DNA of 10,310 nucleotides from assembly GCA_002478145.1 (NCBI GenBank), contig DLMI01000101.1:1-10310 (forward strand). The letters run 5' to 3'. The translations under genes were made by a program, and so were the position numbers. Source of the stretch: Acidobacteria bacterium UBA7540. GTDB taxonomy: Bacteria; Acidobacteriota; Terriglobia; UBA7540. Under the pieces are notes generated by a model. That model did not search any database. It saw only the letters and a list, made by a program, of their open reading frames with translations, and was not told the DNA's origin. Below, piece by piece: positions 1 through 5,851 of the stretch (positions within the stretch are counted from its first letter, which is position 1; every line of letters starts with the position of its first letter).

Positions 1-24
1 TTAGGTCGGCACATGCTGACCTAA
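1..24. repeat. short inverted repeat (hairpin or operator)
   Basis: TTAGGTCGGCA at 1-11 pairs with TGCTGACCTAA at 14-24 (10 of 11 positions), leaving only two bases between the arms. As DNA this is an almost continuous 24-bp palindrome. No T-tract follows, so it is not a clear intrinsic terminator. It may be an operator or the tail of a neighbouring gene's terminator outside the window. Bases 25-152 show no gene. Confidence 0.45.
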
Positions 25-152
25 AGGTCAGAGCTACGTTCAAACTAGGACATCACGAAAGCTACTAGCGGAAAGAATCCATTTCGGTTAGACTGATTCA
101 GCAATTCGAACGTTGAGGGGCCCAGCCGCTCGCCCTTCAACTGCCGTGTCGC

Positions 153-245
<93 letters not shown>

Positions 246-312
246 GACTTTCAATCAGTTGAGTCTAAGGGTTAAATCCAAATCAGCCGTTGATTACATG
301 GAGATGATGAAA

Positions 313-2244
313 ATGCGCAGGCTGCTTGGCGTTGCCGCAATACTCCTTATCACTTGGTCTGCTGCTCCACTCGCTGCCCAAAAGTGCCAGCCGGATGACG
401 AGCAGTGCCGGAAGGCCGAGGAACTCCGGGATTACATTAAGGCGAATTACACCAAGAGCGAATACATGGCGCCGATGCGCGATGGCGTTCGTCTCTTTGT
501 CTCCGTTTACGCGCCTAAAGACGCTTCGAAGCCATACCCCATCTGGATGCTTCGCACCCCCTATACGGTGGGGCCCTACGGCGTGGACAACTATCGCGGC
601 TCCCTCGGCCCCTCGGAGTTTTTCGTGCGCGAAGGTTACATCTTTGCCTACTGCGATGTGCGCGGGCGCGGCAAATCCGAAGGCACCTTCGAGCATGTCC
701 GGCCGTACATTCCCAACAAGACCGCGAAGAACCAGGTTGACGAAGCCAGCGACACCTACGATACGATCGAGTTCCTTTTGAAAACCATCCCGAACCACAA
801 CGGCCGGGTGGGCATCTCCGGCACATCCTATCCCGGCTTCTACGCCACCATGGCGGCGCTGAGCGGGCATCCGGCGCTGAAGGCAGTCTCGCCACAGGCC
901 CCGGTCACCGAATGGTTCATCGGTGACGATTTTCGGCACAATGGCACGCTCTTTCTGGCACACGCGTTTGGTTTCTTTTCTTCCTTTGGACGCCCGCAGC
1001 CAGGAGAAAACGAAGTGCCCGGCCCCCGCTTCAATTACGCTACCCCAGACGGCTACGATTTCTTCTTGCGCATGGGGCCGCTGGGCAATGCTGACCAGAA
1101 GTTTTTCAAGGGCCAGATCGAATGGTGGCGCGATCTCGTCTCGCACGACACCTACACGGACTTTTGGAAGGCCCGCGACCCGCTGCCGTACTTGAAGAAC
1201 ATTAAGGCTGCCGTTATGACGGTGGGTGGCTGGTTCGACGCCGAAGACGTGTATGGGCCGCCCCACACCTATGAAGCCATCCGGAACCAGAGCCCTGGCA
1301 CAGTAAACATTCTGGTCGAAGGTCCCTGGTCGCACGGGCAGTGGAACCGTGACGCCGGCGAGTATCTCGGCGACGTGCGCTTCTATCAGAAGACGGGCGA
1401 GTACTTCCGCGAGCACATCGAGTTTCCGTTTTTCCAGCACTTTCTGAAAGACAAAGGGGAGGAGAAGCTTCCGGGCGCCTACGTTTTTGAAACCGGGCGC
1501 AACGAGTGGTTCAAACTCGATAGCTGGCCGCCCAAGAATGTTGTGAAGAAGACGTTCTATTTCCAGAGCGCGGGCAAGCTTTCGTCTGAGCGCCCCTCGG
1601 CGTCCGGCGAGGAGTTTGACGAGTACGTCAGCGACCCGGCCAAGCCGGTTCCGCACATCTCCTGGACCAGCACCCAGATGACCTACGAATACATGACGGG
1701 CGACCAGCGCTTCGCCTCTTCCCGTACCGATGTGCTGGTCTACCAGACTGAGCCGCTCGAAGAAGAGGTAAATGTCGCCGGGCCGGTGACCGCCTCACTG
1801 TACGTCTCCACCACCGGCACGGACTCCGACTGGGTCGTCAAGCTCATCGATGTTTATCCGGGGAATTATCCGGACCCTGACCCGAACCCGAAGGGCGTGC
1901 GCATGGGCGGCTACCAGCAGCTTGTTCGTGGAGAGCCCTTTCGCGGGAAATTCCGAAAGAGTTTTGAGAATCCGGTGCCTTTTGAGCCCGGTAAGCCGGA
2001 CAAAGTGGAATACCAACTTCCGGGGGTCTTTCATAGCTTCCGCCGTGGCCACCGCATCATGGTGCAAGTGCAAAGCTCGTGGTTCCCGCTGGTGGACCGC
2101 AACCCGCAGAAATTCATGAAAATCGATGAGGCGCGGGCCTCCGACTTTCAGAAGGCTACCCAAAGGGTGTACCGGTCGGCGAAGCTGGCATCGGGCATCA
2201 CGGTGGATGTCCTGCCGCCCGCAGCGGCCTCTACGCCAGAATGA
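313..2244 (+). CDS. exported CocE/NonD family hydrolase (X-Pro dipeptidyl-peptidase S15 type)
   Basis: A 643-residue protein with an N-terminal signal peptide (MRRLL, a hydrophobic stretch to about residue 20, then PLAAQ), so it is probably periplasmic or secreted. The alpha/beta-hydrolase core carries the family triad: nucleophile Ser172 in G-T-S-Y-P-G, Asp309 in GGWFD, His341 in GPWSH. An oxyanion-region motif, DVRGRGKSEG, lies at about 115-124. The C-terminal third is the beta-jelly-roll PepX_C-type domain, including VFHSFRRGHRI and VQVQSSWFPLVDRN. The family cleaves esters, amides or N-terminal dipeptides; the substrate cannot be read from the sequence. Start: ATG codons exist at 298, 304, 307 and 313. 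GGAG at 300-303 is nine bases before 313, which also gives a classic signal peptide; 307 is the main alternative. The gene appears monocistronic, 67 bases after the tRNA. Confidence 0.93.
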   Translation: MRRLLGVAAILLITWSAAPLAAQKCQPDDEQCRKAEELRDYIKANYTKSEYMAPMRDGVRLFVSVYAPKDASKPYPIWMLRTPYTVGPYGVDNYRGSLGPSEFFVREGYIFAYCDVRGRGKSEGTFEHVRPYIPNKTAKNQVDEASDTYDTIEFLLKTIPNHNGRVGISGTSYPGFYATMAALSGHPALKAVSPQAPVTEWFIGDDFRHNGTLFLAHAFGFFSSFGRPQPGENEVPGPRFNYATPDGYDFFLRMGPLGNADQKFFKGQIEWWRDLVSHDTYTDFWKARDPLPYLKNIKAAVMTVGGWFDAEDVYGPPHTYEAIRNQSPGTVNILVEGPWSHGQWNRDAGEYLGDVRFYQKTGEYFREHIEFPFFQHFLKDKGEEKLPGAYVFETGRNEWFKLDSWPPKNVVKKTFYFQSAGKLSSERPSASGEEFDEYVSDPAKPVPHISWTSTQMTYEYMTGDQRFASSRTDVLVYQTEPLEEEVNVAGPVTASLYVSTTGTDSDWVVKLIDVYPGNYPDPDPNPKGVRMGGYQQLVRGEPFRGKFRKSFENPVPFEPGKPDKVEYQLPGVFHSFRRGHRIMVQVQSSWFPLVDRNPQKFMKIDEARASDFQKATQRVYRSAKLASGITVDVLPPAAASTPE

Positions 2245-2250
2245 TAGGGT

Positions 2251-2278
2251 GGGTGGGATTTGCATCTCCAACCCTTTT
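2251..2278 (+). terminator. possible weak intrinsic terminator after the hydrolase gene
   Basis: GGGTGGG (2251-2257) can pair with CCAACCC (2268-2274) in six of seven positions across a 10-base loop, followed by TTTT at 2275-2278 and a second T-run (ATTTTTG) nearby. It starts seven bases after the stop codon of the hydrolase gene. The mismatch and short T-tract make this tentative. Confidence 0.4.
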
Positions 2279-2343
2279 CTCACATTTTTGAGGTGCAGGG
2301 CGCGGGCGGCGCCATCCTCCCCTGTGTTTTCAAGTGGTTAGAA

Positions 2344-2388
2344 GCAAAATGGGCACATGTAGAAAAGTGCATTGGTGTGGCATTTTGC
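2344..2388. repeat. imperfect palindrome upstream of the RAYT gene
   Basis: GCAAAATG (2344-2351) pairs perfectly with CATTTTGC (2381-2388), and CAC (2354-2356) can continue the stem with GTG (2377-2379). The inner part holds a GTAG at 2359-2362 followed by AAAAGTGC...GCATTTT, which can form a competing hairpin. RAYT and IS200-type proteins act on such hairpins, and the position 58 bases before the transposase reading frame makes a recognition site plausible, but this is inference. Confidence 0.4.
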
Positions 2389-2445
2389 CTCACTTTGCGG
2401 TCAACTTGCCTGTGATACGCTATATAACTAGCCTCCTTTGGCCAA

Positions 2446-2937
2446 ATGCAGAGGGGACTGGAAATTGTTTTTCACTTTTCCCCTTTGTATTCCCTGAACC
2501 CATCAACCGAGCGTCTGAATGAGGCGGGCTTTCTCCTCATTGGCTGGGTTCTGATGCCGGAGCACTTTCACTTACTGATCAAGCCCGAGCCCGCGGAGAG
2601 CACCAGTAGCATCATGAGGGAGCTAAAGAAGCGCAGCGCACAGGAGATTATCTCGATCTTGTGTGAAAATCGGCGGCATGCCTGGTGCCGCAAGATGCTG
2701 AACGGCTTGCGTCTGCCCCCCACCGTTCACTGCGACTCTTACTATCGTGTCTGGCAGCGGCGTTTCTACCCTTACGGCGTCTATAGCGAGAAGAAACGCC
2801 TTGAGAAGCTCGACTATAGGCACAACAATCCGGTCAAGAGAGGCTTGGTGCGGTCACCAGAACAGTGGCCCTGGTCGAGCTACAGGTATTATTATCTCAA
2901 CGATTCCTCCCTTTTGAGTATGGACGCCCTCGTCTGA
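2446..2937 (+). CDS. REP-associated tyrosine transposase (RAYT, Y1/IS200-like), N-terminus damaged
   Basis: A 163-residue frame with the hallmarks of the RAYT branch of Y1 transposases: the HUH metal-binding motif as MPEHFHLLI (about residues 37-45), then VWQRRFYPYGVYSEKKR, LDYRHNNPVKRGLV and the C-terminal WPWSSYRYY. These enzymes nick and rejoin single-stranded DNA at GTAG-headed hairpins (REPs). The first 28 residues (MQRGL... to NEAGF) do not look like the usual beta strand and helix that precede the GFLLIGWV strand. A neighbouring frame reads GTGNCFSLFPFVFPEPINRA over 2453-2512, more like the expected N-terminus, and stops at 2520-2522. I infer a frameshift plus a small loss, so the gene may be a decaying copy. 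No Shine-Dalgarno precedes the ATG at 2446. Which tyrosine is catalytic was not assigned. Confidence 0.8.
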   Translation: MQRGLEIVFHFSPLYSLNPSTERLNEAGFLLIGWVLMPEHFHLLIKPEPAESTSSIMRELKKRSAQEIISILCENRRHAWCRKMLNGLRLPPTVHCDSYYRVWQRRFYPYGVYSEKKRLEKLDYRHNNPVKRGLVRSPEQWPWSSYRYYYLNDSSLLSMDALV

Positions 2938-2938
2938 G

Positions 2939-2954
2939 CTGCGTCGAAACGCAG
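2939..2954 (+). repeat. hairpin just after the RAYT stop codon
   Basis: CTGCGT (2939-2944), loop CGAA, ACGCAG (2949-2954) form a perfect six-pair stem with a tetraloop immediately after the transposase stop codon, with AGCT flanks that may lengthen the stem imperfectly. No T-run follows. It could be the downstream recognition hairpin of the transposase unit or a weak transcription stop. Confidence 0.4.
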
Positions 2955-2974
2955 AGCTTCGCGCCACCCGCGAT

Positions 2975-3003
2975 TTGACATAAACCAGAATTGCTCTTAT
3001 CCT
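2975..3003 (+). promoter_or_regulatory. sigma-70-type promoter of the first TA operon
   Basis: A perfect -35 box TTGACA (2975-2980), a 17-bp spacer and a -10 box TATCCT (2998-3003) stand 16 bases before the antitoxin start codon. The leader would be very short, about 10 bases, and contains AGGAG at 3008-3012 as ribosome binding site. This is the clearest promoter in the window. Confidence 0.72.
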
Positions 3004-3019
3004 TGTACAGGAGAGCCAG

Positions 3020-3310
3020 ATGTACAAAACGAGCAAAACGTCAATGTCGGCTGCCCGTCTTCCGGCCGGCAAGGTGCGCCAGGATTTCGCTGAGACGGTG
3101 AACCGCGTCGCCTATGGCGGTGAGCGGGTCGTCCTTCATCGCCGCGGCAGGAATCTCGCCGCCCTGATTCCCCTCGAGGACCTGGCGCTGCTCGAGGAAC
3201 TTGAGGATCGCCAGGACGCGGAGGAAGCGCGCAAGGCCCTGGCGGATGCCAAGGCAAAGGGCGAGAAGCCAATTCCCTGGGCGCAAGCGAAGAAGAAACT
3301 GGACCTTTAG
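3020..3310 (+). CDS. Phd/YefM family antitoxin
   Basis: A 96-residue type II antitoxin. The N-terminal DNA-binding part shows the family pattern: an opening stretch ending in SAARLPAGKVRQDFAETVNRV, then the GERVVLHRRGRNLAALIPLEDLALLEELED segment (about residues 33-62). The charged C-terminal tail (EEARKALADAKAKGEKPIPW) is the kind of flexible segment that wraps and neutralises the toxin. AGGAG lies seven bases before the ATG. The stop codon TAG overlaps the toxin start (TAGTG), so the two are translationally coupled in one operon with the toxin at 3310. Members of this family usually repress their own promoter, here the TTGACA/TATCCT pair just upstream. Confidence 0.9.
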   Translation: MYKTSKTSMSAARLPAGKVRQDFAETVNRVAYGGERVVLHRRGRNLAALIPLEDLALLEELEDRQDAEEARKALADAKAKGEKPIPWAQAKKKLDL

Positions 3311-3576
3311 TGGCGACCTACACGGTTACGACCCTGCCTTCCGCGCTCGGCCAGTTGGCCGAGCTTCCCCGCCGCGACCAGAAGAAGATCAAGGAACGAA
3401 TCGACCGCTTGGCCGTCGATCCGCGTCTGCCAGGGGTGAAGAAATTGCAGGGTGAGTCGAACCTGTTTCGTCTCCGCTCCGGAAACTATCGGATCATCTA
3501 CTCAATCGAGGATGTTCGGTTGATTGTTCTGGCGATCAGGATCGGGCACCGTCGCGACGTTTATCGCGGCCTGTAG
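3310..3576 (+). CDS. RelE/ParE superfamily toxin
   Basis: An 88-residue toxin starting with GTG at 3310; its first base is the last base of the antitoxin stop codon. It has the compact RelE fold signature: ATYTVTTLPSALGQLAELPRRDQKKIKERIDRL, then VKKLQGESNLFRLRSGNYRIIYSIED and the terminal VLAIRIGHRRDVYRGL. The RIIY strand followed by a basic GHRRDVYR tail is typical of RelE-type mRNA interferases that cut mRNA in the ribosome A site. ParE-type gyrase inhibitors share the fold, but this C-terminus fits RelE better. Length is normal and no lesion is visible. It acts with the Phd/YefM antitoxin directly upstream. Confidence 0.9.
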   Translation: MATYTVTTLPSALGQLAELPRRDQKKIKERIDRLAVDPRLPGVKKLQGESNLFRLRSGNYRIIYSIEDVRLIVLAIRIGHRRDVYRGL

Positions 3577-3584
3577 CGTGGCAC

Positions 3585-3624
3585 AGCGGGTAGCAGAGTT
3601 GGCCGCAGTTTGCCCTACTCTGCT
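3585..3624 (+). repeat. REP-like hairpin with AGCGGGTAGC head
   Basis: The 10-mer AGCGGGTAGC (3585-3594), identical to the tips of the 196-bp elements further on, leads into a palindrome: AGCAGAGT (3592-3599) with ACTCTGCT (3617-3624). A GTAG tetranucleotide at the 5' edge of a hairpin is the standard REP layout. It lies nine bases after the RelE stop codon and may also act as a transcription end for the first TA operon, although no T-tract follows. Confidence 0.5.
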
Positions 3625-3762
3625 GAGCAAAGCGAAGGGGCGACCTACCCAATCCCCCAGACCAACCTTCACTGTTCTTTCTCGCTCGTCACACGTCACA
3701 TGTCACTCGTCACTGCCTTTGAAACCGGCGGATGCTCCGCGCCACAGGCTGCCAGGGCGGAC
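3623..3762 (+). repeat. long direct repeat, copy 1 (140 bp)
   Basis: Runs from CTGAGCAAAGCGAAGGGG to CCAGGGCGGAC and matches 4613-4739 almost base for base. It contains GACCTACCCAATCCCCCAG, a CGTCAC-rich stretch, and GCGGATGCTCCGC, which can fold. Copy 1 carries 14 extra bases in the CGTCAC-rich part (a short-period expansion) and lacks one G present in copy 2. Together with copy 2 it brackets the brnT-brnA pair. The remainder of 3577-3829 has no gene. Confidence 0.88.
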
Positions 3763-3814
3763 CGCGAAAGGGGGAACCTGATGCATTCTCCGCCATCCCG
3801 CGCTCAAATGGCGC

Positions 3815-3820
3815 TATACT
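3815..3820 (+). promoter_or_regulatory. possible -10 box of brnT
   Basis: TATACT at 3815-3820 is a good -10 hexamer, but no convincing -35 box stands 16-18 bases upstream. Transcription would begin about three bases before the brnT ATG at 3830, and no Shine-Dalgarno sequence precedes that ATG. This is consistent with a leaderless or nearly leaderless message. Confidence 0.35.
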
Positions 3821-3829
3821 GCTAATGCG

Positions 3830-4135
3830 ATGCTCCGGTTTGAGTGGGATCCCGCGAAGGCGCGGACGAACCAGCGGAAACATGGCATTAGTTTTGAAGA
3901 CGCCATGCACGTCTTCGACGATCCCCACGCTCTATTCGAGCCGGACCGCGGGGACGAGTTCGGGGAGTTACGTTGGCACGCCGTCGGCCTGATTGAAGAT
4001 GTGGCCGTGGTGCTCGTGGCCCACACGATCCGAGAAGAAGGCGGCGACGAAATCGTGCGCATGATCTCGGCGCGCCAAGCTACCCGGCAGGAGCGAAAAC
4101 GCTATGAGGAAACTGGTACACAGGACGTTGGCTGA
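3830..4135 (+). CDS. brnT: BrnT family type II toxin
   Basis: A 101-residue protein matching the BrnT pattern end to end: FEWDPAKARTNQRKHGISFEDAMHVFDDP (residues 4-32), a central beta strand region WHAVGLIEDVAVVLVAHTI, and the C-terminal signature RMISARQATRQERKRYEE (77-94). BrnT is a small RelE-fold ribonuclease that blocks translation and is neutralised by BrnA. As usual for this system the toxin gene comes first and the antitoxin gene overlaps its end (32 bases if BrnA starts at 4104). The proposed start lacks a ribosome binding site (see the -10 box at 3815). The complex normally represses its own promoter. Confidence 0.92.
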   Translation: MLRFEWDPAKARTNQRKHGISFEDAMHVFDDPHALFEPDRGDEFGELRWHAVGLIEDVAVVLVAHTIREEGGDEIVRMISARQATRQERKRYEETGTQDVG

Positions 4136-4403
4136 GCGACCTATGACCTCAGCGCGCAAGCGCAAGCTGACGCGGGTGGCGGCGCAGCCCGATTCACAGA
4201 TTGACTTTTCCGAGATTCCCCCGCTCACGGAGAAGTTCTGGAAAAACGCTGTCCGCAATCCCTTTCGCCGCCGAGCCCAACAGCAGCTCGCGGTGCGCTT
4301 GGACGCGGACGTGGTGGCTTGGCTCCAGCGCCCAGGAGCAGACTATCAGTCGAGACTGAATGGGTTGCTTCGCAAAGCGATGCAGGAAGAGGCCCGCCGC
4401 TAG
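4104..4403 (+). CDS. brnA: BrnA family antitoxin
   Basis: A 99-residue antitoxin. The central IDFSEIPPLTEKFWKNAVRNPF (about 33-54) is the toxin-binding BrnA signature, followed by a ribbon-helix-helix DNA-binding domain, QQLAVRLDADVVAWL through YQSRLNGLLRKAM (60-93). AGGAG at 4089-4093 lies ten bases before ATG 4104; an alternative ATG at 4143 would remove 13 residues and abolish the overlap but has a poorer upstream sequence. The dimeric RHH domain allows the BrnA-BrnT complex to bind the operon promoter. It forms a two-gene operon with brnT. No terminator is obvious downstream; the repeat-rich spacer begins at once. Confidence 0.9.
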   Translation: MRKLVHRTLAERPMTSARKRKLTRVAAQPDSQIDFSEIPPLTEKFWKNAVRNPFRRRAQQQLAVRLDADVVAWLQRPGADYQSRLNGLLRKAMQEEARR

Positions 4404-4453
4404 GGAGAAAGGCGTGACGGTGCCCTTAGCGACGCGCCCGGGTAAAGGATGAC

Positions 4454-4500
4454 GGTACCTGACACTGTTTCCCCTCAGAAAAAGGTACCTGACACCTTTT
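4454..4500 (+). repeat. two GGTACCTGACAC repeat units
   Basis: GGTACCTGACAC occurs at 4454-4465 and again at 4484-4495. The second unit continues as CTTTT and so contains the 11-mer TGACACCTTTT (4490-4500). The same unit occurs as a head-to-head inverted pair at 6747-6783. They belong to one dispersed palindrome family in this genome. Confidence 0.7.
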
Positions 4501-4612
4501 CGCCCCTTTTCGCCCACCTTTTCGCCCGTATCCCTTCACCCTGTTGTTTCTAGCCGCTAACCACTAGCCACCAACCACTGCAAAATCAGCCCCGAGCCCT
4601 GAAGAGCCTGCC

Positions 4613-4739
4613 CTGAGCAAAGCGAAGGGGGCGACCTACCCAATCCCCCAGACCAAGCTTCACTGTTCTTTCTCGCTCGTCACTCGTCACTGCCTTTGAA
4701 ACCGGCGGATGCTCCGCGCCACAGGCCGCCAGGGCGGAC
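4613..4739 (+). repeat. long direct repeat, copy 2 (127 bp)
   Basis: Second copy of the repeat at 3623-3762, same orientation, beginning CTGAGCAAAGCGAAGGGG and ending CCAGGGCGGAC. Relative to copy 1 it lacks a 14-base CGTCAC-type segment, has one extra G and a few substitutions. The two copies are 850 bp apart and bracket brnT-brnA, so recombination between them would remove the module. Confidence 0.88.
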
Positions 4740-4796
4740 GGACGTGTTCCCCTCCTGATTCAGAGCTTGTTCTGAACGCAGTGAAGGAAGGGGGGC

Positions 4797-4855
4797 GGCG
4801 CGTTCGCGCCGGGGGGTGGTTACGAGATTCAGGAGGGGGCGGCGGCATGCCGCCG
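4797..4855. repeat. GC-rich palindromes
   Basis: GGCGCG-TT-CGCGCC (4797-4810) is a perfect six-pair hairpin, and CGGCGGCATGCCGCCG (4840-4855) is a perfect 16-bp palindrome. Both sit in noncoding DNA between the direct repeat and the DUF3800 gene. Their role is unknown. Confidence 0.6.
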
Positions 4856-4898
4856 GAGGTGGTTACAGGCCGGGGCCAGATCAACAAACCAGTTCTGC

Positions 4899-4940
4899 GA
4901 GGGGAAAAGGTGGCGAGAAAAGTTGACACCTTTTCCCCTC
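4899..4940. terminator. 14-bp inverted repeat beyond the DUF3800 stop
   Basis: GAGGGGAAAAGGTG (4899-4912) and CACCTTTTCCCCTC (4927-4940) are exact reverse complements with a 14-base loop. It begins 24 bases beyond the stop codon of the minus-strand DUF3800 gene and could end its transcript, although no T-run follows on that strand. The right arm contains TGACACCTTTTCCCC (4924-4938) and so belongs to the dispersed TGACACCTTTT family. Confidence 0.5.
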
Positions 4941-4964
4941 CAAAGAAAATGTCGTATCCTGTTG

Positions 4965-5729
4965 CTAGGCCAAACCCCTTCTGGCCGTTTCATGGGTCAG
5001 CATCTCTTGGAAGAATTTGATATCGGGAACCCATATACTTCGAATGCAGCCTTCTAAACGTTTGGGGATTATTTGGGCCGACCCTCCAGGCCAGCCCGAA
5101 TAGACTTCCTTCGCAATACTAGCCATCATGTCGGCCACTTGCAGGGGCGGCATGGCTTTGTCATCCAAATGGGTTAACCCCTCCATGTTGACTGCAACAG
5201 CGGGGTTTATTCTTTTGAACTCAAGGTACACTTTCTCGATTCGCTCGGCAGACGGACTCTCGTCAACAACAAACGTAAATCTATGACCTTCGCCCAACTC
5301 GGATTTTACTGCGTTCGACAGTTGATTGAATAGTATTTGCAGGGCAATTTCGAATGGATCCGAGAAGATTTGTTCCGCCGCCGAGCTTTTCTGCTTAAAT
5401 GAATTATAGAGTGGTATGTCGATGCACACGGCCACTCCAGACAGTTTGATTTTTGTGACGATTGCTTCCAATTCGTCGCGCAGCAGGGATGCGGCTTTGC
5501 TTCCGAGCGGCTTAGGGTACTTAACTCTGTCGCGGTATTTTTCAAACTGACCGCGAAGGCTGTTGTATTCCGTCGATCTGAAATATTCAATTCCTTCTCG
5601 CCGAAGTCTTCTCCTCCACTGTGTTTTTAGCTCGGTCCACTGTCCGAAGCGGCCCATAAATGCACCTGCGATAACTACCTTCTCCTGCCTTTCGTCGGCG
5701 CTGTCGTCAATGAAAGTTTTAATCAACAT
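4965..5729 (-). CDS. DUF3800 domain-containing protein
   Basis: A 254-residue protein of the DUF3800 family, thought to have an RNase H-like fold and often found among defence or mobile genes. Visible family features are the N-terminal strand KTFIDDSADE with Asp8/Asp9, the central strand FTFVVDESPS with Asp156/Glu157, and the C-terminal PLQVADMMA helix with Asp200. These acidic positions would form a metal site if the fold is nuclease-like. Function is not established. The gene lies 122 bases downstream of the HEPN gene on the same strand, separated by a long stem-loop, so co-transcription is likely. The ATG at 5729 has no clear Shine-Dalgarno. Base composition is lower in GC than the flanking TA and hydrolase genes (28 of 60 in 5341-5400), suggesting horizontal acquisition. 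Confidence 0.8.
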   Translation of the reverse strand: MLIKTFIDDSADERQEKVVIAGAFMGRFGQWTELKTQWRRRLRREGIEYFRSTEYNSLRGQFEKYRDRVKYPKPLGSKAASLLRDELEAIVTKIKLSGVAVCIDIPLYNSFKQKSSAAEQIFSDPFEIALQILFNQLSNAVKSELGEGHRFTFVVDESPSAERIEKVYLEFKRINPAVAVNMEGLTHLDDKAMPPLQVADMMASIAKEVYSGWPGGSAQIIPKRLEGCIRSIWVPDIKFFQEMLTHETARRGLA

Positions 5730-5753
5730 AAGAGAATCGCTTACGAGGCACGA

Positions 5754-5832
5754 TGGCGCAGGGCGACCCTAGCTCTACGATTCTGGTGCGATGAGATGAC
5801 GTGAATCGCAGAGCTGGGCTCGCGCTGCGCCA
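5754..5832. repeat. long imperfect inverted repeat between HEPN and DUF3800 genes
   Basis: The 30-base left arm (5754-5783, starting TGGCGCAGGGCGACC) matches the reverse complement of the right arm (5803-5832) at 26 of 30 positions, with a 19-base loop. On the minus strand it follows the HEPN stop and ends shortly before the DUF3800 start, with CTCTAAC at its 5' edge (5840-5846 in plus coordinates, GTTAGAG). This resembles a degenerate integron attC site; the far edge (GTAAGCG) matches the attC consensus poorly. It could instead be an RNA regulatory stem. Nature unresolved. Confidence 0.65.
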
Positions 5833-5851
5833 GCCGCCCGTTAGAGAAGGA

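Larger units (their letters stand above)
4404..4964. other. 561-bp repeat-rich spacer without a gene
   Basis: No reading frame here looks like a protein. In order it holds: two GGTACCTGACAC units with CCTTTTCGCCC-like repeats (4454-4530), a low-complexity CTAACCACTAGCCACCAACC stretch (about 4555-4580), copy 2 of the long direct repeat (4613-4739), a GC-rich palindromic block with GGTGGTTAC twice (about 4816-4824 and 4858-4866), and a perfect 14-bp inverted repeat (4899-4940) next to the end of the DUF3800 gene. Confidence 0.7.

Noticed and set aside
283..1656. A 457-codon open frame on the minus strand opposite the hydrolase gene
   Set aside because: It is antisense to a gene with a complete catalytic triad and signal peptide, and its translation has no recognisable domain; it is a by-product of high-GC codon use.
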